Below, piece by piece: positions 22,871-29,520 of a stretch of 29,520 bases of DNA. The notes beneath the pieces were generated by a model. The model was given only the letters and a program-made list of their open reading frames with translations. It searched no databases and was not told where the DNA came from. The position numbers and the translations under genes were made by a program. The stretch comes from CAKUFA01 sp963646285 (GTDB taxonomy: Bacteria > Bacillota > Clostridia > Christensenellales > Aristaeellaceae). The DNA lies in NCBI GenBank assembly GCA_963646285.1, contig CAVIWF010000031.1, positions 1 through 29,520 on the forward strand, written 5' to 3'. Every line of letters begins with the position of its first letter. Positions within the stretch are counted from its first letter, which is position 1.

Positions 22871-22895
22871 AAAAAACCGTCAGCAACTACTGACG
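22871..22895 (-). terminator. Terminator of the tRNA transcript
   Basis: CGTCAG/CTGACG stem (22878-22883 with 22890-22895), 6-nt loop, followed on the minus strand by a T6 run and further T's. Confidence 0.82.
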
Positions 22896-22906
22896 ATTTT
22901 ATGACG

Positions 22907-22979
22907 CACCTCCGATGGGATTCGAACCCATGTTTTCGCCTTGAGAGGGCGGCGTCCTAGGCCTCTAGACAACGGAGGC
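22907..22979 (-). tRNA. tRNA-Glu (anticodon CUC)
   Basis: A 73-nt cloverleaf: acceptor GCCTCCG with CGGAGGT (first pair G-U), D-stem GTCT/GGAC, anticodon loop CTCTCAA with CTC at its centre, T-arm ATGGG-TTCGAAT-CCCAT, discriminator G. CCA is not encoded. The first anticodon-stem pair is a mismatch (C-A). It reads GAG codons. It lies 7 nt after tRNA-Gln on the same transcript. Confidence 0.92.
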
Positions 22980-22986
22980 AGATAAG

Positions 22987-23057
22987 CTGGGGAACTAGGA
23001 TTCGAACCTAGACAATACGAGTCAGAGTCGTAGGTGCTGCCGTTACACAATTCCCCA
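22987..23057 (-). tRNA. tRNA-Gln (anticodon CUG)
   Basis: A 71-nt cloverleaf: acceptor TGGGGAA with TTCCCCA, anticodon stem TACGA/TCGTA with loop CTCTGAC (anticodon CTG), T-arm CTAGG-TTCGAAT-CCTAG, discriminator G, no encoded CCA. The U1-A72 end pair is usual for tRNA-Gln. It reads CAG codons. Confidence 0.93.
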
Positions 23058-23091
23058 TTACCTTTGCAATCATTTCCTGACTGCAAGGGAC

Positions 23092-23120
23092 ATTATATCG
23101 CTCTTCCGAGGTTTTGTCAA
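23092..23120 (-). promoter_or_regulatory. Consensus promoter of the tRNA-Gln/tRNA-Glu pair
   Basis: Minus strand: perfect -35 TTGACA (23115-23120), 17-bp spacer, perfect -10 TATAAT (23092-23097). The start is about 28 bp before tRNA-Gln. Confidence 0.92.
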
Positions 23121-23186
23121 GCACTTTTTTGAATCTTTTGCCCTGATGCTGATCAAGTCCAAACGTCCAATAGCAGCAATGTTCTG

Positions 23187-24440
23187 TTAGCGGGTTTTCC
23201 TCTTGTTGGCAAAGCAGTTTTCACCCGGCAGCTCCAGCTTTTCCATGGCTTCTCGAAGGATGGCATATAGCTTGAGCCCATGCTTGCGTCCGAAACTGGT
23301 CAGCATGGTCTGGTAAATTGCACGCTTGCCGGTCTGATCCCCGATCATCATGGTGACATAATCCGAAACAACGGGGACATCCTCCGCATCCATGCCCCCT
23401 GCCAGCAGGCTTTCGCTGATGAGCCGATGCCGTTCCTCCTTCAGGGGATCCGTTTCCTCAGGAATGCTTGCCGGAGGGGAGAGGGATGCATCAAGTTCCG
23501 CCTCTTCAGGCAGGCTTTCGGCAGCCTCCATTTGCATGTCGGGAATCTCCTCAAGGAGGAACGGGTCTTCCGTGTCACCGGGAAGCAGGTTTTCTGGGGC
23601 AGGTGCTTCCGCTTCCACACCTTCCGTTTCCGGTTCAGCAGAGGGTTCGGCTTGGCTTGCAGGCGGTTCTTCCGCCGCTTCTTCCGAAGGGGAAGGAATG
23701 GGGGCTTCAGGTTCGGCAGTAGCGTTAGCCGCTGCTTTCCGCTGCTTGTCCATTAGGTACATGTTCGGCACATCATAGACCCAAATGTTGGACTCCCTGG
23801 CCTGAACGGTTACGACGGAAGCGAAGTATGCTTCCAGCATGTGCTGGGCTTTCCTGCCGGTTGCGCTGCGGCATTCCTGGTAGGTGGGGTCGTTGTTCAG
23901 CTCGGCACACAACATGGACAGTCGAATGGCATAGACGTTGTTCCGATCCTTCTGCCCATGTCGGCGAATGGTTGTGACAATGATGGATTCCATCCGGCTT
24001 TTGAGCACAGGATGAAGGGGCTTCAGCTTCGGTGGGATCCCGTAGGGTTCCGGCTCGTCCATGGGATCATCATCCACATAGAGGAAGGACTGACGGGTCA
24101 CCTTCCCGTCCATGCCGTACTGATGATTCCAAAACTCGCAGACGCCGTCAAAATCCGAGTCATGGCTGATGATCACATACCGGCGGTCACTCTGACCCTC
24201 CTCGCATCCCATCAGATAACCCAGATAACTGACCAGGTGCATGTCCAGGGACTGCTTTCCATTGGCAACCTTCTTGACAACAAAGGGCACCCGAATATCA
24301 ACAAGATAGTCCAGTGTCAGCTTATTGGCATTGTCCGTGAAGAAGATGAAAACGCAGTCCTCTTCGGAAAGGCATTCAATCCCGGCAAGCCCGTTTTCGT
24401 GCACATTCTCATAGTCAATCAGATAGGAAACGCCGGGCAT
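23187..24440 (-). CDS. PIN/NYN-like nuclease-fold protein with acidic linker
   Basis: A 417-residue protein. Residues 1-105 form a PIN/NYN-like domain: YLIDYENVHENG (D9, E11, N12), a conserved FFTDNANK, SLDMHLVSYLGYLM (D66) and IISHDSDFDGV (D94, D96, D98). These acidic residues match the metal site of NYN/PIN ribonucleases. Residues 130-225 look globular. About 235-340 is a Pro/Glu/Ala-rich, probably disordered acidic linker. The last 80 residues (DPLKEERHRLISESL...GRKHGLKLYAILREAMEKL) form a predicted helical bundle that could be a second binding domain. RNA cleavage is inferred from the fold, and the partner is unknown. AAGGA precedes the ATG by about 10 nt. No terminator is evident before the tRNA promoter. 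Confidence 0.8.
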   Translation of the reverse strand: MPGVSYLIDYENVHENGLAGIECLSEEDCVFIFFTDNANKLTLDYLVDIRVPFVVKKVANGKQSLDMHLVSYLGYLMGCEEGQSDRRYVIISHDSDFDGVCEFWNHQYGMDGKVTRQSFLYVDDDPMDEPEPYGIPPKLKPLHPVLKSRMESIIVTTIRRHGQKDRNNVYAIRLSMLCAELNNDPTYQECRSATGRKAQHMLEAYFASVVTVQARESNIWVYDVPNMYLMDKQRKAAANATAEPEAPIPSPSEEAAEEPPASQAEPSAEPETEGVEAEAPAPENLLPGDTEDPFLLEEIPDMQMEAAESLPEEAELDASLSPPASIPEETDPLKEERHRLISESLLAGGMDAEDVPVVSDYVTMMIGDQTGKRAIYQTMLTSFGRKHGLKLYAILREAMEKLELPGENCFANKRKTR

Positions 24441-24672
24441 AAAGCCACATCCTTCCTCAAAGCCGGCCGCAATGGCCCAGGTGCATCCTGTGCAACTTCG
24501 GCGCAGACTTCGTCATCCATGCTCGGGAAGCCAGCTGGCCTCCCCATTCTTGCCCATAAAAGGGACATAGACCAATCAACGATTGCATAATTTATACAAA
24601 ACCCAACACTATCTTACCATTTCGGAGGGGAAGATGCAAGGGCAACAGTCACTCTCTCGCAAAAATCCCAAC
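24441..24672 (-). other. Gene-free region and probable leader of the PIN/NYN gene
   Basis: No credible ORF. The minus strand upstream of the PIN/NYN gene has a strong hairpin near 24523-24544 (GGGAGGCC-AGCT-GGCTTCCC) and smaller self-complementary stretches (GGCC/GGCC, TGCA/TGCA) closer to the start. I recognise no known riboswitch and no good promoter. The A/T-rich stretch near 24580-24610 is the likeliest promoter location. Confidence 0.4.
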
Positions 24673-24720
24673 AAAACCCCCTGCAGCATCCCGTGTTTAC
24701 CACAGCTTTGCCGCAGGGGG
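24673..24720 (-). terminator. Probable terminator of the flavin reductase gene
   Basis: Minus strand: CCCCCTGC (from 24720) pairs with GCAGGGGG (to 24677) around a long 28-nt loop with further partial pairing, followed by TTTTGTT. It lies 25 bp after the stop codon. Confidence 0.65.
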
Positions 24721-24745
24721 TCATGTTTACCGATTACTTAATGGA

Positions 24746-26512
24746 TTACTTACCCAGCTTGGCGGCAATGACTTCAGCAGCCTTCTTGCCCCATACCAGG
24801 CAGTTGCCGTGACCCATGCCGCCGATGGAGTTGTGTCCGCCCACGTTGGCCATGCCCACGATTTCGCCGGCGATGTACACGCCTTCAATCACCAGGCCGT
24901 CGCTGTTGAGCACTTCGCAGTCCTTGGTCATCATGGGGCCGCCGGAAGTGATCATCACGTAGGGAACAGTCTTCACCGCATAGAAGGGACCATTCTCCAT
25001 GGCTACCAGCTGGGTGGTGCGGCCGAAGGGATCGTTACCGCTGGCGCAGCCTTCGTTGTAGGCCTTGATGGTTGCCGTGAAGGTATCCACGGGCAGACCC
25101 ATCTGCTGTGCCAGGTCTTCCACGGAGTCGGCCTTCCAGGCCAGACCCTTTTCCAGCAGGGTGGCCATGTAGGTATCAAAGTCTTCCCGCACGCTGCCCC
25201 ATGCGCCGGTGGAGAACACCTTGGCATCAGGAATCAGCATATCGGTGGTGAACACGGTGTACACGATGTTGTGGGGAGCGTTGCCCCAGGTTTCGCTCTT
25301 CACATGGGAGTCTGCGCCGGTTTCGTCTGCCATGCGCTCGCCTTCGGTGTTGATCCACAGGGCGCCGTTGGTGGCGTTGAAGTAGCCGAAGGAGCGGAAG
25401 TCATCGCTGGTGGGGATGCCGCCGGCATAGGAGGTGCAGAAGTCCATGTTGGTCAGGGGTGCGCCCAGGGCTTCCAGCCAGGCAAAGCCGTCGCCGGTTA
25501 CGCAGGTGGGGGAAGTGGACAGCACGTTTTCAAAGTTGTACTTCTTCAGCAGCTCTTCGCTTCCGCCGTAGCCGCCGGTGCACACCACCGTGGCAGGGGC
25601 CAGGAAGGTGGTTTCCGTGCCGTCGCTCAGGGTGGCGCTGCAGCCGATCACAGCACCGCTGTCATCCGTGACCAGGCCGGTTACATAGGTGTTCAGCATC
25701 ATGTATGCATTGGTGCTGAAGTACTTTTCCAGCTCCGCATACAGGGCATCCACGAAAGCCCGGGCGCCGCCGTTGCCGGAGTAGTTGCGGGCCACGTTCA
25801 GGGGCTGATACACGCCGAAGTAGGGAGCCCGGTCGCCGAAGTCGGTGCCCAAGTCGTCCAGCCAGTCCACGGCAGCGCCGCTGATCTGGGCAAACTCACG
25901 GGCGATTTCCTCGTTGAAGTTGCCAGCGCCGCCCAGGCGGACGAAGTCGGCAAAGCAAAGGTCAGGATCGTCTTCAATGCCTGCTTCAGCCTGCATCCGG
26001 GTGCCTGCGCCCAGCAGGGTGCCGCCAGCCACATTGGCAGAGCCGCCGTAAGTGGCAGCCTGATCCACAATCAGCACGTTCAGCCCCAGTTGGGCAGCAC
26101 GGGCAGCGGTGGTCAAACCTGCCATGCCAGCGCCGATGACCAGAATGTCCGCCTGCTCAAAGGGCATGGTCTGCTCAGCAGCCCCATCGGGATTCAGGGC
26201 GTTCTTCACAGCTTCCATAATGCCCTTGGATGTGTAGGTGGCCCCAGTGGCAACGTCCACATCAGCGGAATTGGCTGCCACGATGGCGGCAGGAACCTGC
26301 TCCAGGGCAGGGTCGGAAATGCCAGCCGTTTCGGCATGTTCCAGCACCGTGACATCGGTAATCACGCCGCCGCTCACCGTTACGGAAACCTTGATGCTGC
26401 CGTTCAGTCCGGCACCGGTGCCCTCATAGACGCCGTCTGCTGTTTCTGCCAAGGCAGGCACGCAGCACACGACCATCATCAGGGCGAGGAGCAGAGAAAG
26501 GAATTTACGCAT
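24746..26512 (-). CDS. Exported FMN-binding and FAD-dependent reductase (fumarate/urocanate reductase-like)
   Basis: A 588-residue exported flavoprotein. The signal peptide MRKFLSLLLALMMVVCCVPALA ends in A-L-A. Residues 25-107 are an FMN_bind domain (DGVYEGTGAGLNGSIKVSV) with the flavinylation motif VATGATYTSKG; T92 would take FMN covalently from ApbE. Residues 120-588 are an FAD_binding_2/fumarate-reductase-like oxidoreductase (ADILVIGAGMAGLTTAARAA; VIEGVYIAGEIVGMANVGGHNSIGGMGHG). Such proteins reduce extracellular acceptors (fumarate, urocanate, other enoates) with electrons from a membrane NADH flavin chain. The C-terminal GGHNSIGGMGHG replaces the arginine-containing NRLGG motif common in fumarate reductases, so a different acceptor is likely. 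No ApbE gene is in the window. GGAGGGTGAT lies 5 nt before the ATG. A strong promoter precedes a leader of about 125 nt. Confidence 0.9.
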   Translation of the reverse strand: MRKFLSLLLALMMVVCCVPALAETADGVYEGTGAGLNGSIKVSVTVSGGVITDVTVLEHAETAGISDPALEQVPAAIVAANSADVDVATGATYTSKGIMEAVKNALNPDGAAEQTMPFEQADILVIGAGMAGLTTAARAAQLGLNVLIVDQAATYGGSANVAGGTLLGAGTRMQAEAGIEDDPDLCFADFVRLGGAGNFNEEIAREFAQISGAAVDWLDDLGTDFGDRAPYFGVYQPLNVARNYSGNGGARAFVDALYAELEKYFSTNAYMMLNTYVTGLVTDDSGAVIGCSATLSDGTETTFLAPATVVCTGGYGGSEELLKKYNFENVLSTSPTCVTGDGFAWLEALGAPLTNMDFCTSYAGGIPTSDDFRSFGYFNATNGALWINTEGERMADETGADSHVKSETWGNAPHNIVYTVFTTDMLIPDAKVFSTGAWGSVREDFDTYMATLLEKGLAWKADSVEDLAQQMGLPVDTFTATIKAYNEGCASGNDPFGRTTQLVAMENGPFYAVKTVPYVMITSGGPMMTKDCEVLNSDGLVIEGVYIAGEIVGMANVGGHNSIGGMGHGNCLVWGKKAAEVIAAKLGK

Positions 26513-26646
26513 GCAATCACCCTCCATACTTTTGCGCTGAAAGATTTGCCCACTTTGTCCGCACTGCTTCAGAGAGGTTGCACACCCGTTTTTTCCTGTC
26601 AGTACGCTGCCACCAGGTATCGTCTTTCGTCGCTTTCCATGATGAG

Positions 26647-26675
26647 AGTATAACCGTCCTGCTATCATTTGTCAA
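26647..26675 (-). promoter_or_regulatory. Strong promoter of the flavin reductase gene
   Basis: Minus strand: perfect -35 TTGACA (26670-26675), 17-bp spacer, -10 TATACT (26647-26652). The start near 26640 gives a leader of about 125 nt. The open frame extending to 26668 overlaps this promoter and is not translated. Confidence 0.85.
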
Positions 26676-26728
26676 GAGAATAACAAAGTGAACTCCGCTG
26701 TTTCCTTTATAATTCTCCCCGCCCCACC

Positions 26729-26758
26729 TTGCCCCTGTACGGCCAATGGTGCTATAAT
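26729..26758 (+). promoter_or_regulatory. Promoter of the metallophosphoesterase-MATE operon
   Basis: -35 TTGCCC (26729-26734), 18-bp spacer, -10 TATAAT (26753-26758). The start would be near 26766, so translation must begin after it. Confidence 0.78.
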
Positions 26759-26780
26759 GTTGCCGAAAGCGGGTGATGAA

Positions 26781-27857
26781 TTGGGCAGAAGAAAAAACGC
26801 CTACATTTTCGCCCCGGAGCCTAAGCATCATGGGCGCACGGCACTGATTTGGGTGGTGTCGGTCATCGCCGTCATTGTGCTGGGCGTTTTGGGCGTCAAT
26901 TTTGTAATCAACCATCAGGTGCGGCTGGATTCCTTCCGCCTGACGGTGCAGAACCTGCCGGAGGATCTGGAAAACTGGTCCATCCTCCACATCAGTGATT
27001 TGCAGGGGCAGGAGATCGGCACCGACCAAAGCGGCATTCAAAGTGCCATTTCCGGCAGGAGTTATTCCTGCGTGGTCTTTACCGGGGACATGGTGGGCAA
27101 GGATGGGAATGTGCAGCCCTTCCTGGACCTGATTGCCCTGCTGCCTGCCGGCACCCCCAAGTTCCTCATTGCGGGGGACAGCGACCCATCTGCCCTGGTG
27201 GATCCTACCGCCCACGGCAGCCTGTCCGTGTATGCGGACTGGGTAACGAAGGTGCAGCAGGCCGGCGTGACCGTGCTGGATGAGCCTCTGTCCGTGACCC
27301 GGGGGAAGAGCACCATCTGGTTTGTGCCGGAGTATTATTATTCCCTGGATCTGGACAGTATGGAAACCGCCTATCAAAATCAGCTGAACAGCCTGAACGA
27401 GGGGACTGCTTCCCTTACCCCGGATGAAGCTGCCCGGAAGCGGGTGGCCGAGTATCAGCTGGAGAAGATCGGCCGCATTCGGGAGATCAAATCCACCATC
27501 ACTGCCAAGAATGATGTGCAGATTGCCGTGACCCACGTGCCCGTGACCCGGGACGAAATGGATGAAACCCGTGCAGGCACATCCTCCGGGGAGGTTTTTT
27601 CCATCCAGAATGCGGCGCTGATTCTCTCCGGCCATTTCTGCGGGGGACAATGGCGGCTGCCCGGCGGCGGTGCTGTTTACGTGCCCGATTACGGCTGGTG
27701 GCCCTCGGATGAAAACCTGCAGGGGCTGAACTATCTCCGGGGCATTCCCCAGTACATCAGCCCCGGCCTTGGCGCATCGGATTATTATCCCTTCCCCGGG
27801 CGGCTGTTTAATCAGCCTGCCGTAACATTGATTTATCTGACAAGTCGAGTTGTGTAA
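26781..27857 (+). CDS. Membrane-anchored metallophosphoesterase homologue with degenerate motifs
   Basis: A 358-residue protein with a basic N-terminus, one transmembrane segment (about 20-43, TALIWVVSVIAVIVLGVLGVNFVI) and an outward calcineurin-like phosphoesterase domain. The five family motifs are recognisable but altered: D-x-H is D73-L-Q; GD is intact (G102-D103); GNH[D/E] is GDSD (132-135); the single His motif is intact (H252 in THVP); GHxH is GHFC (284-287). Three metal-ligand or catalytic positions are therefore changed. A helical insert (about 190-240) precedes the fourth motif. The start is a TTG after GGGTGAT; the in-frame ATG at 26757 overlaps the -10 box. The MATE gene follows 11 nt later. 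Relatives hydrolyse phosphodiesters or lipid A-type substrates, but activity here is doubtful. Confidence 0.8.
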   Translation: MGRRKNAYIFAPEPKHHGRTALIWVVSVIAVIVLGVLGVNFVINHQVRLDSFRLTVQNLPEDLENWSILHISDLQGQEIGTDQSGIQSAISGRSYSCVVFTGDMVGKDGNVQPFLDLIALLPAGTPKFLIAGDSDPSALVDPTAHGSLSVYADWVTKVQQAGVTVLDEPLSVTRGKSTIWFVPEYYYSLDLDSMETAYQNQLNSLNEGTASLTPDEAARKRVAEYQLEKIGRIREIKSTITAKNDVQIAVTHVPVTRDEMDETRAGTSSGEVFSIQNAALILSGHFCGGQWRLPGGGAVYVPDYGWWPSDENLQGLNYLRGIPQYISPGLGASDYYPFPGRLFNQPAVTLIYLTSRVV

Positions 27858-27868
27858 GGAGTATCAAC

Positions 27869-29251
27869 GTGAAACGTACGAAGACTGCCAAGTATGAAAT
27901 GGACATGACCACCGGCGCCCTGCTGCCCAAGGTGCTGGCTTTTTCCGGCCCGCTGGTGCTGACGGGCATCCTGCAGCTGCTGTACAATGCAGCGGACGTG
28001 GTGGTGGTAGGCCGCTTTACCGGCGCAACGGCGCTGGCTGCCGTAGGCTCCACCGGTTCCCTTATTAACCTGCTTATCAACATCTTCCTGGGGCTGAGCG
28101 TAGGCGCCAGCGTGGTTATTGCCCGCAACTACGGTGCCGGGGACTTGAAGCGGGTGCAGGACGGCGTTCACACCTCCATCACCGTGGCCGGCATCAGCGG
28201 CGTGGTGGTGGGCATTATTGGCGTGATCTTCGCCCGCCCTCTGCTGGAGCTGATGGACAGCCCCGAGGACGTGATTGAAGAAGCTGCCCTGTACACCCGC
28301 ATCTATTTCGCCGGTATGCCCTTCAACATGCTGTACACCTTCGGCGCTGCCATTCTCCGCGCTGTAGGCGATACCCGCCGCCCCTTGTACTACCTGTCCG
28401 TGGCCGGTATCATCAACGTGATCCTGAACCTGGTGCTGGTCATTGTGTTCCACATGGGCGTTGCCGGTGTGGCCATTGCCACCATCATCAGTCAGGCGGT
28501 CAGTATGGTGCTGGTGCTGATCTGCCTTATCCGCTCCGAGGGTGCCATTCATCTGGATGTGCACAAGCTGCGTGTTGACAGGCAGCAGCTGAAGCAGATC
28601 GCTCAGGTGGGTCTGCCTGCCGGCTTCCAGGGCAGTCTGTTCTCCATCTCCAACGTGCTGATCCAGTCCGCCGTCAACTCCTTCGGCTCTCTGGTGGTGG
28701 CAGGCAACTCCGCCGCCTCCAACCTGGAAGGCTTTGTCTACACCTCCATGAACGCCATTTATCAGGCAGACCTGACCTTCACCAGCCAGAACATGGGCGC
28801 AGGCCAGTACCGCCGTGTCCGCCACGGCATGTGGGTGTGCCTTGCCACGGTAACGGCAGTGGGCTTGGGGGTAGGCTTCCTGTTCCTGGGCTTTGGTTCC
28901 CAGCTGCTGAGCCTGTATAATGAGGATCCCCAGGTCATCGCCTACGGCATGAAGCGTATGTCCATCATCCTGCCCACCTACTTTATCTGCGGCTTGATGG
29001 ACACCATGGTGGGACAATTGCGGGGCATTGGCTATTCCATCATGCCCATGATCGTTTCCCTGACGGGGGCGTGCCTGCTGCGCATCGTGTGGATCCTGAC
29101 CATCTTCGCCGCCGACCCCACCCAGGAGATCCTGTACCTGTCCTATCCCGTTTCCTGGGCGGCCACCTTCCTGACCCACATGATCTGCTACCTGATCGTT
29201 TCCCGGAAGATTCCCCACGAAAACGAGCCCCTGGCAGTGAAAGAGGCGTAA
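27869..29251 (+). CDS. MATE family multidrug/solute efflux transporter
   Basis: A 460-residue membrane protein with twelve predicted membrane helices in two halves, typical of MATE antiporters (Na+ or H+ driven). The N-terminal half opens MDMTTGALLPKVLAFSGPLVLTGILQLLYNAADVVVVGRFTG; the second half opens at LKQIAQVGLPAGFQGSLFSISNVLIQSAVNSFG, the mirrored motif. NDxVD-like AADVVVVGRF and GDTRRPLYY are also characteristic. Substrate unknown. The start is GTG, 8 nt after AAGGAG, which overlaps the stop of the metallophosphoesterase gene (TAAGGAG), so the two are co-translated. Repeats, not a clear terminator, follow. Confidence 0.93.
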   Translation: MKRTKTAKYEMDMTTGALLPKVLAFSGPLVLTGILQLLYNAADVVVVGRFTGATALAAVGSTGSLINLLINIFLGLSVGASVVIARNYGAGDLKRVQDGVHTSITVAGISGVVVGIIGVIFARPLLELMDSPEDVIEEAALYTRIYFAGMPFNMLYTFGAAILRAVGDTRRPLYYLSVAGIINVILNLVLVIVFHMGVAGVAIATIISQAVSMVLVLICLIRSEGAIHLDVHKLRVDRQQLKQIAQVGLPAGFQGSLFSISNVLIQSAVNSFGSLVVAGNSAASNLEGFVYTSMNAIYQADLTFTSQNMGAGQYRRVRHGMWVCLATVTAVGLGVGFLFLGFGSQLLSLYNEDPQVIAYGMKRMSIILPTYFICGLMDTMVGQLRGIGYSIMPMIVSLTGACLLRIVWILTIFAADPTQEILYLSYPVSWAATFLTHMICYLIVSRKIPHENEPLAVKEA

Positions 29252-29262
29252 GTTGAAAATAC

Positions 29263-29362
29263 TGATGGTGAATGAAACCATCAACAAGCCCTCCGCCTTT
29301 AGAGCGAAAACCAGCGAGCCCCTGTGTAGCGGTTTTCGTAGCTTTCCGCAAGGAAAGCTCAG
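29263..29362 (+). repeat. Stem-loop repeat unit 1 downstream of the MATE gene
   Basis: It begins with the direct repeat ACCATCAACAAGCCCT (29277-29292), whose start also closes a 7-bp hairpin with 29263-29269. Two perfect stems follow: CGAAAACC/GGTTTTCG (29305-29312 with 29331-29338) and AGCTTTCC/GGAAAGCT (29340-29347 with 29352-29359, GCAA loop). No gene is supported in 29252-29520. Confidence 0.75.
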
Positions 29363-29470
29363 ACCATCAACAAACCCTAGGTGGCGTTGGAGGGCTCACA
29401 AGCCCTTCAACTCTAAATCGAAAATCGGCGACATGTGCGGCGATTTTCGCGCTTTTTCGCCAGAAAAAGC
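29363..29470 (+). repeat. Stem-loop repeat unit 2
   Basis: It starts with ACCATCAACAAACCCT (29363-29378, one mismatch to unit 1, 86 bp downstream). An extra 10-bp hairpin follows (29387-29396 with 29401-29410), then the same two-stem architecture: CGAAAATCG/CGATTTTCG (29419-29427 with 29441-29449) and GCTTTTTC/GAAAAAGC (29451-29458 with 29463-29470, GCCA loop). The stems differ from unit 1 at paired positions on both arms. Confidence 0.75.
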
Positions 29471-29493
29471 TTCCTTACACGAACGAACGGCCG

Positions 29494-29520
29494 GGAGAAC
29501 GGTGAAACCGTTCGACCAGT
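29494..29520 (+). repeat. Terminal repeat identical to the window start
   Basis: The last 27 bases equal bases 1-27 and contain the same 7-bp GAACGGT/ACCGTTC hairpin (29497-29503 with 29507-29513). Confidence 0.9.

Noticed and set aside
22880..23086. A 68-residue minus-strand frame
   Set aside because: It covers both tRNA genes and is a coincidental frame through them.
26513..26646. FMN riboswitch upstream of the flavin reductase
   Set aside because: The leader lacks the conserved FMN-riboswitch core sequences that I could recognise, and the protein uses flavin rather than making it.
29272..29505. A 77-residue plus-strand frame with an internal repeat
   Set aside because: The peptide repeat only mirrors the DNA stem-loop repeats; there is no ribosome-binding site and the hairpins explain the conservation better.
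29252..29520. CRISPR array
   Set aside because: Only two imperfect long units are present, with no regular short repeats, unique spacers or cas genes anywhere in the window.

Overview
The window reads as ordinary chromosomal DNA of a GC-rich Firmicute, most likely a member of the Clostridia. The evidence is a Firmicutes-type gene set (RecD2, PepV/Sapep-type dipeptidase, infC-rpmI-rplT with an attenuated leader, RseC-like protein plus thioredoxin, Xpt, gyrB-gyrA), strong sigma-A promoters, AGGAGG ribosome-binding sites and tRNA genes without encoded CCA. Short secretory leaders ending in A-x-A recall Christensenellales-like gut Clostridia, but that placement is a guess. There are no phage genes, transposases, CRISPR arrays or obvious defence islands.

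Layout. (1) 77-7217, minus strand: one compact operon recD2 > comF > PIG-L deacetylase 1 > PIG-L deacetylase 2 > GNAT > aspartokinase, with 4-nt stop/start overlaps and one 80-bp out-of-frame overlap. (2) 7412-10413, minus: small conserved protein > PepV > eukaryotic-type hexokinase, with a terminator between the last two. (3) 10575-11891, plus: AAA/DUF4143 ATPase on its own. (4) 12025-14284, plus: infC-rpmI-rplT behind a consensus promoter and attenuated leader, then a separately promoted RseC-like/thioredoxin pair. (5) 14426-16184, minus: xpt and a BMP-family purine/nucleoside-binding protein, with PurBox-like sites at the promoter. (6) 16488-21011, plus: gyrB-gyrA. (7) 21133-22792: divergent DUF308 membrane protein and a secreted protein of unknown function. 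(8) 22907-23057, minus: tRNA-Gln(CUG) and tRNA-Glu(CUC). (9) 23187-26512, minus: PIN/NYN-like protein and an exported FMN/FAD flavin reductase. (10) 26781-29251, plus: membrane-anchored metallophosphoesterase homologue with eroded catalytic motifs, then a MATE transporter.

Intergenic regions hold a recurring set of hairpin-rich repeats: at both window ends, after the hexokinase, after the ATPase, and two imperfect copies after the MATE gene. The first and last 27 bases are identical. With gyrase, IF3 and ribosomal-protein genes aboard, I read this as a dispersed repeat that ended an assembly, not as a circular element.

No clearly new multi-gene system was found. The most interesting items are the repeat family with apparent compensatory changes, the degenerate metallophosphoesterase, the overprinted pair of exported PIG-L deacetylases, the IF3 start-codon and leader arrangement, and the inverted repeat filling a promoter spacer upstream of the unknown secreted protein.
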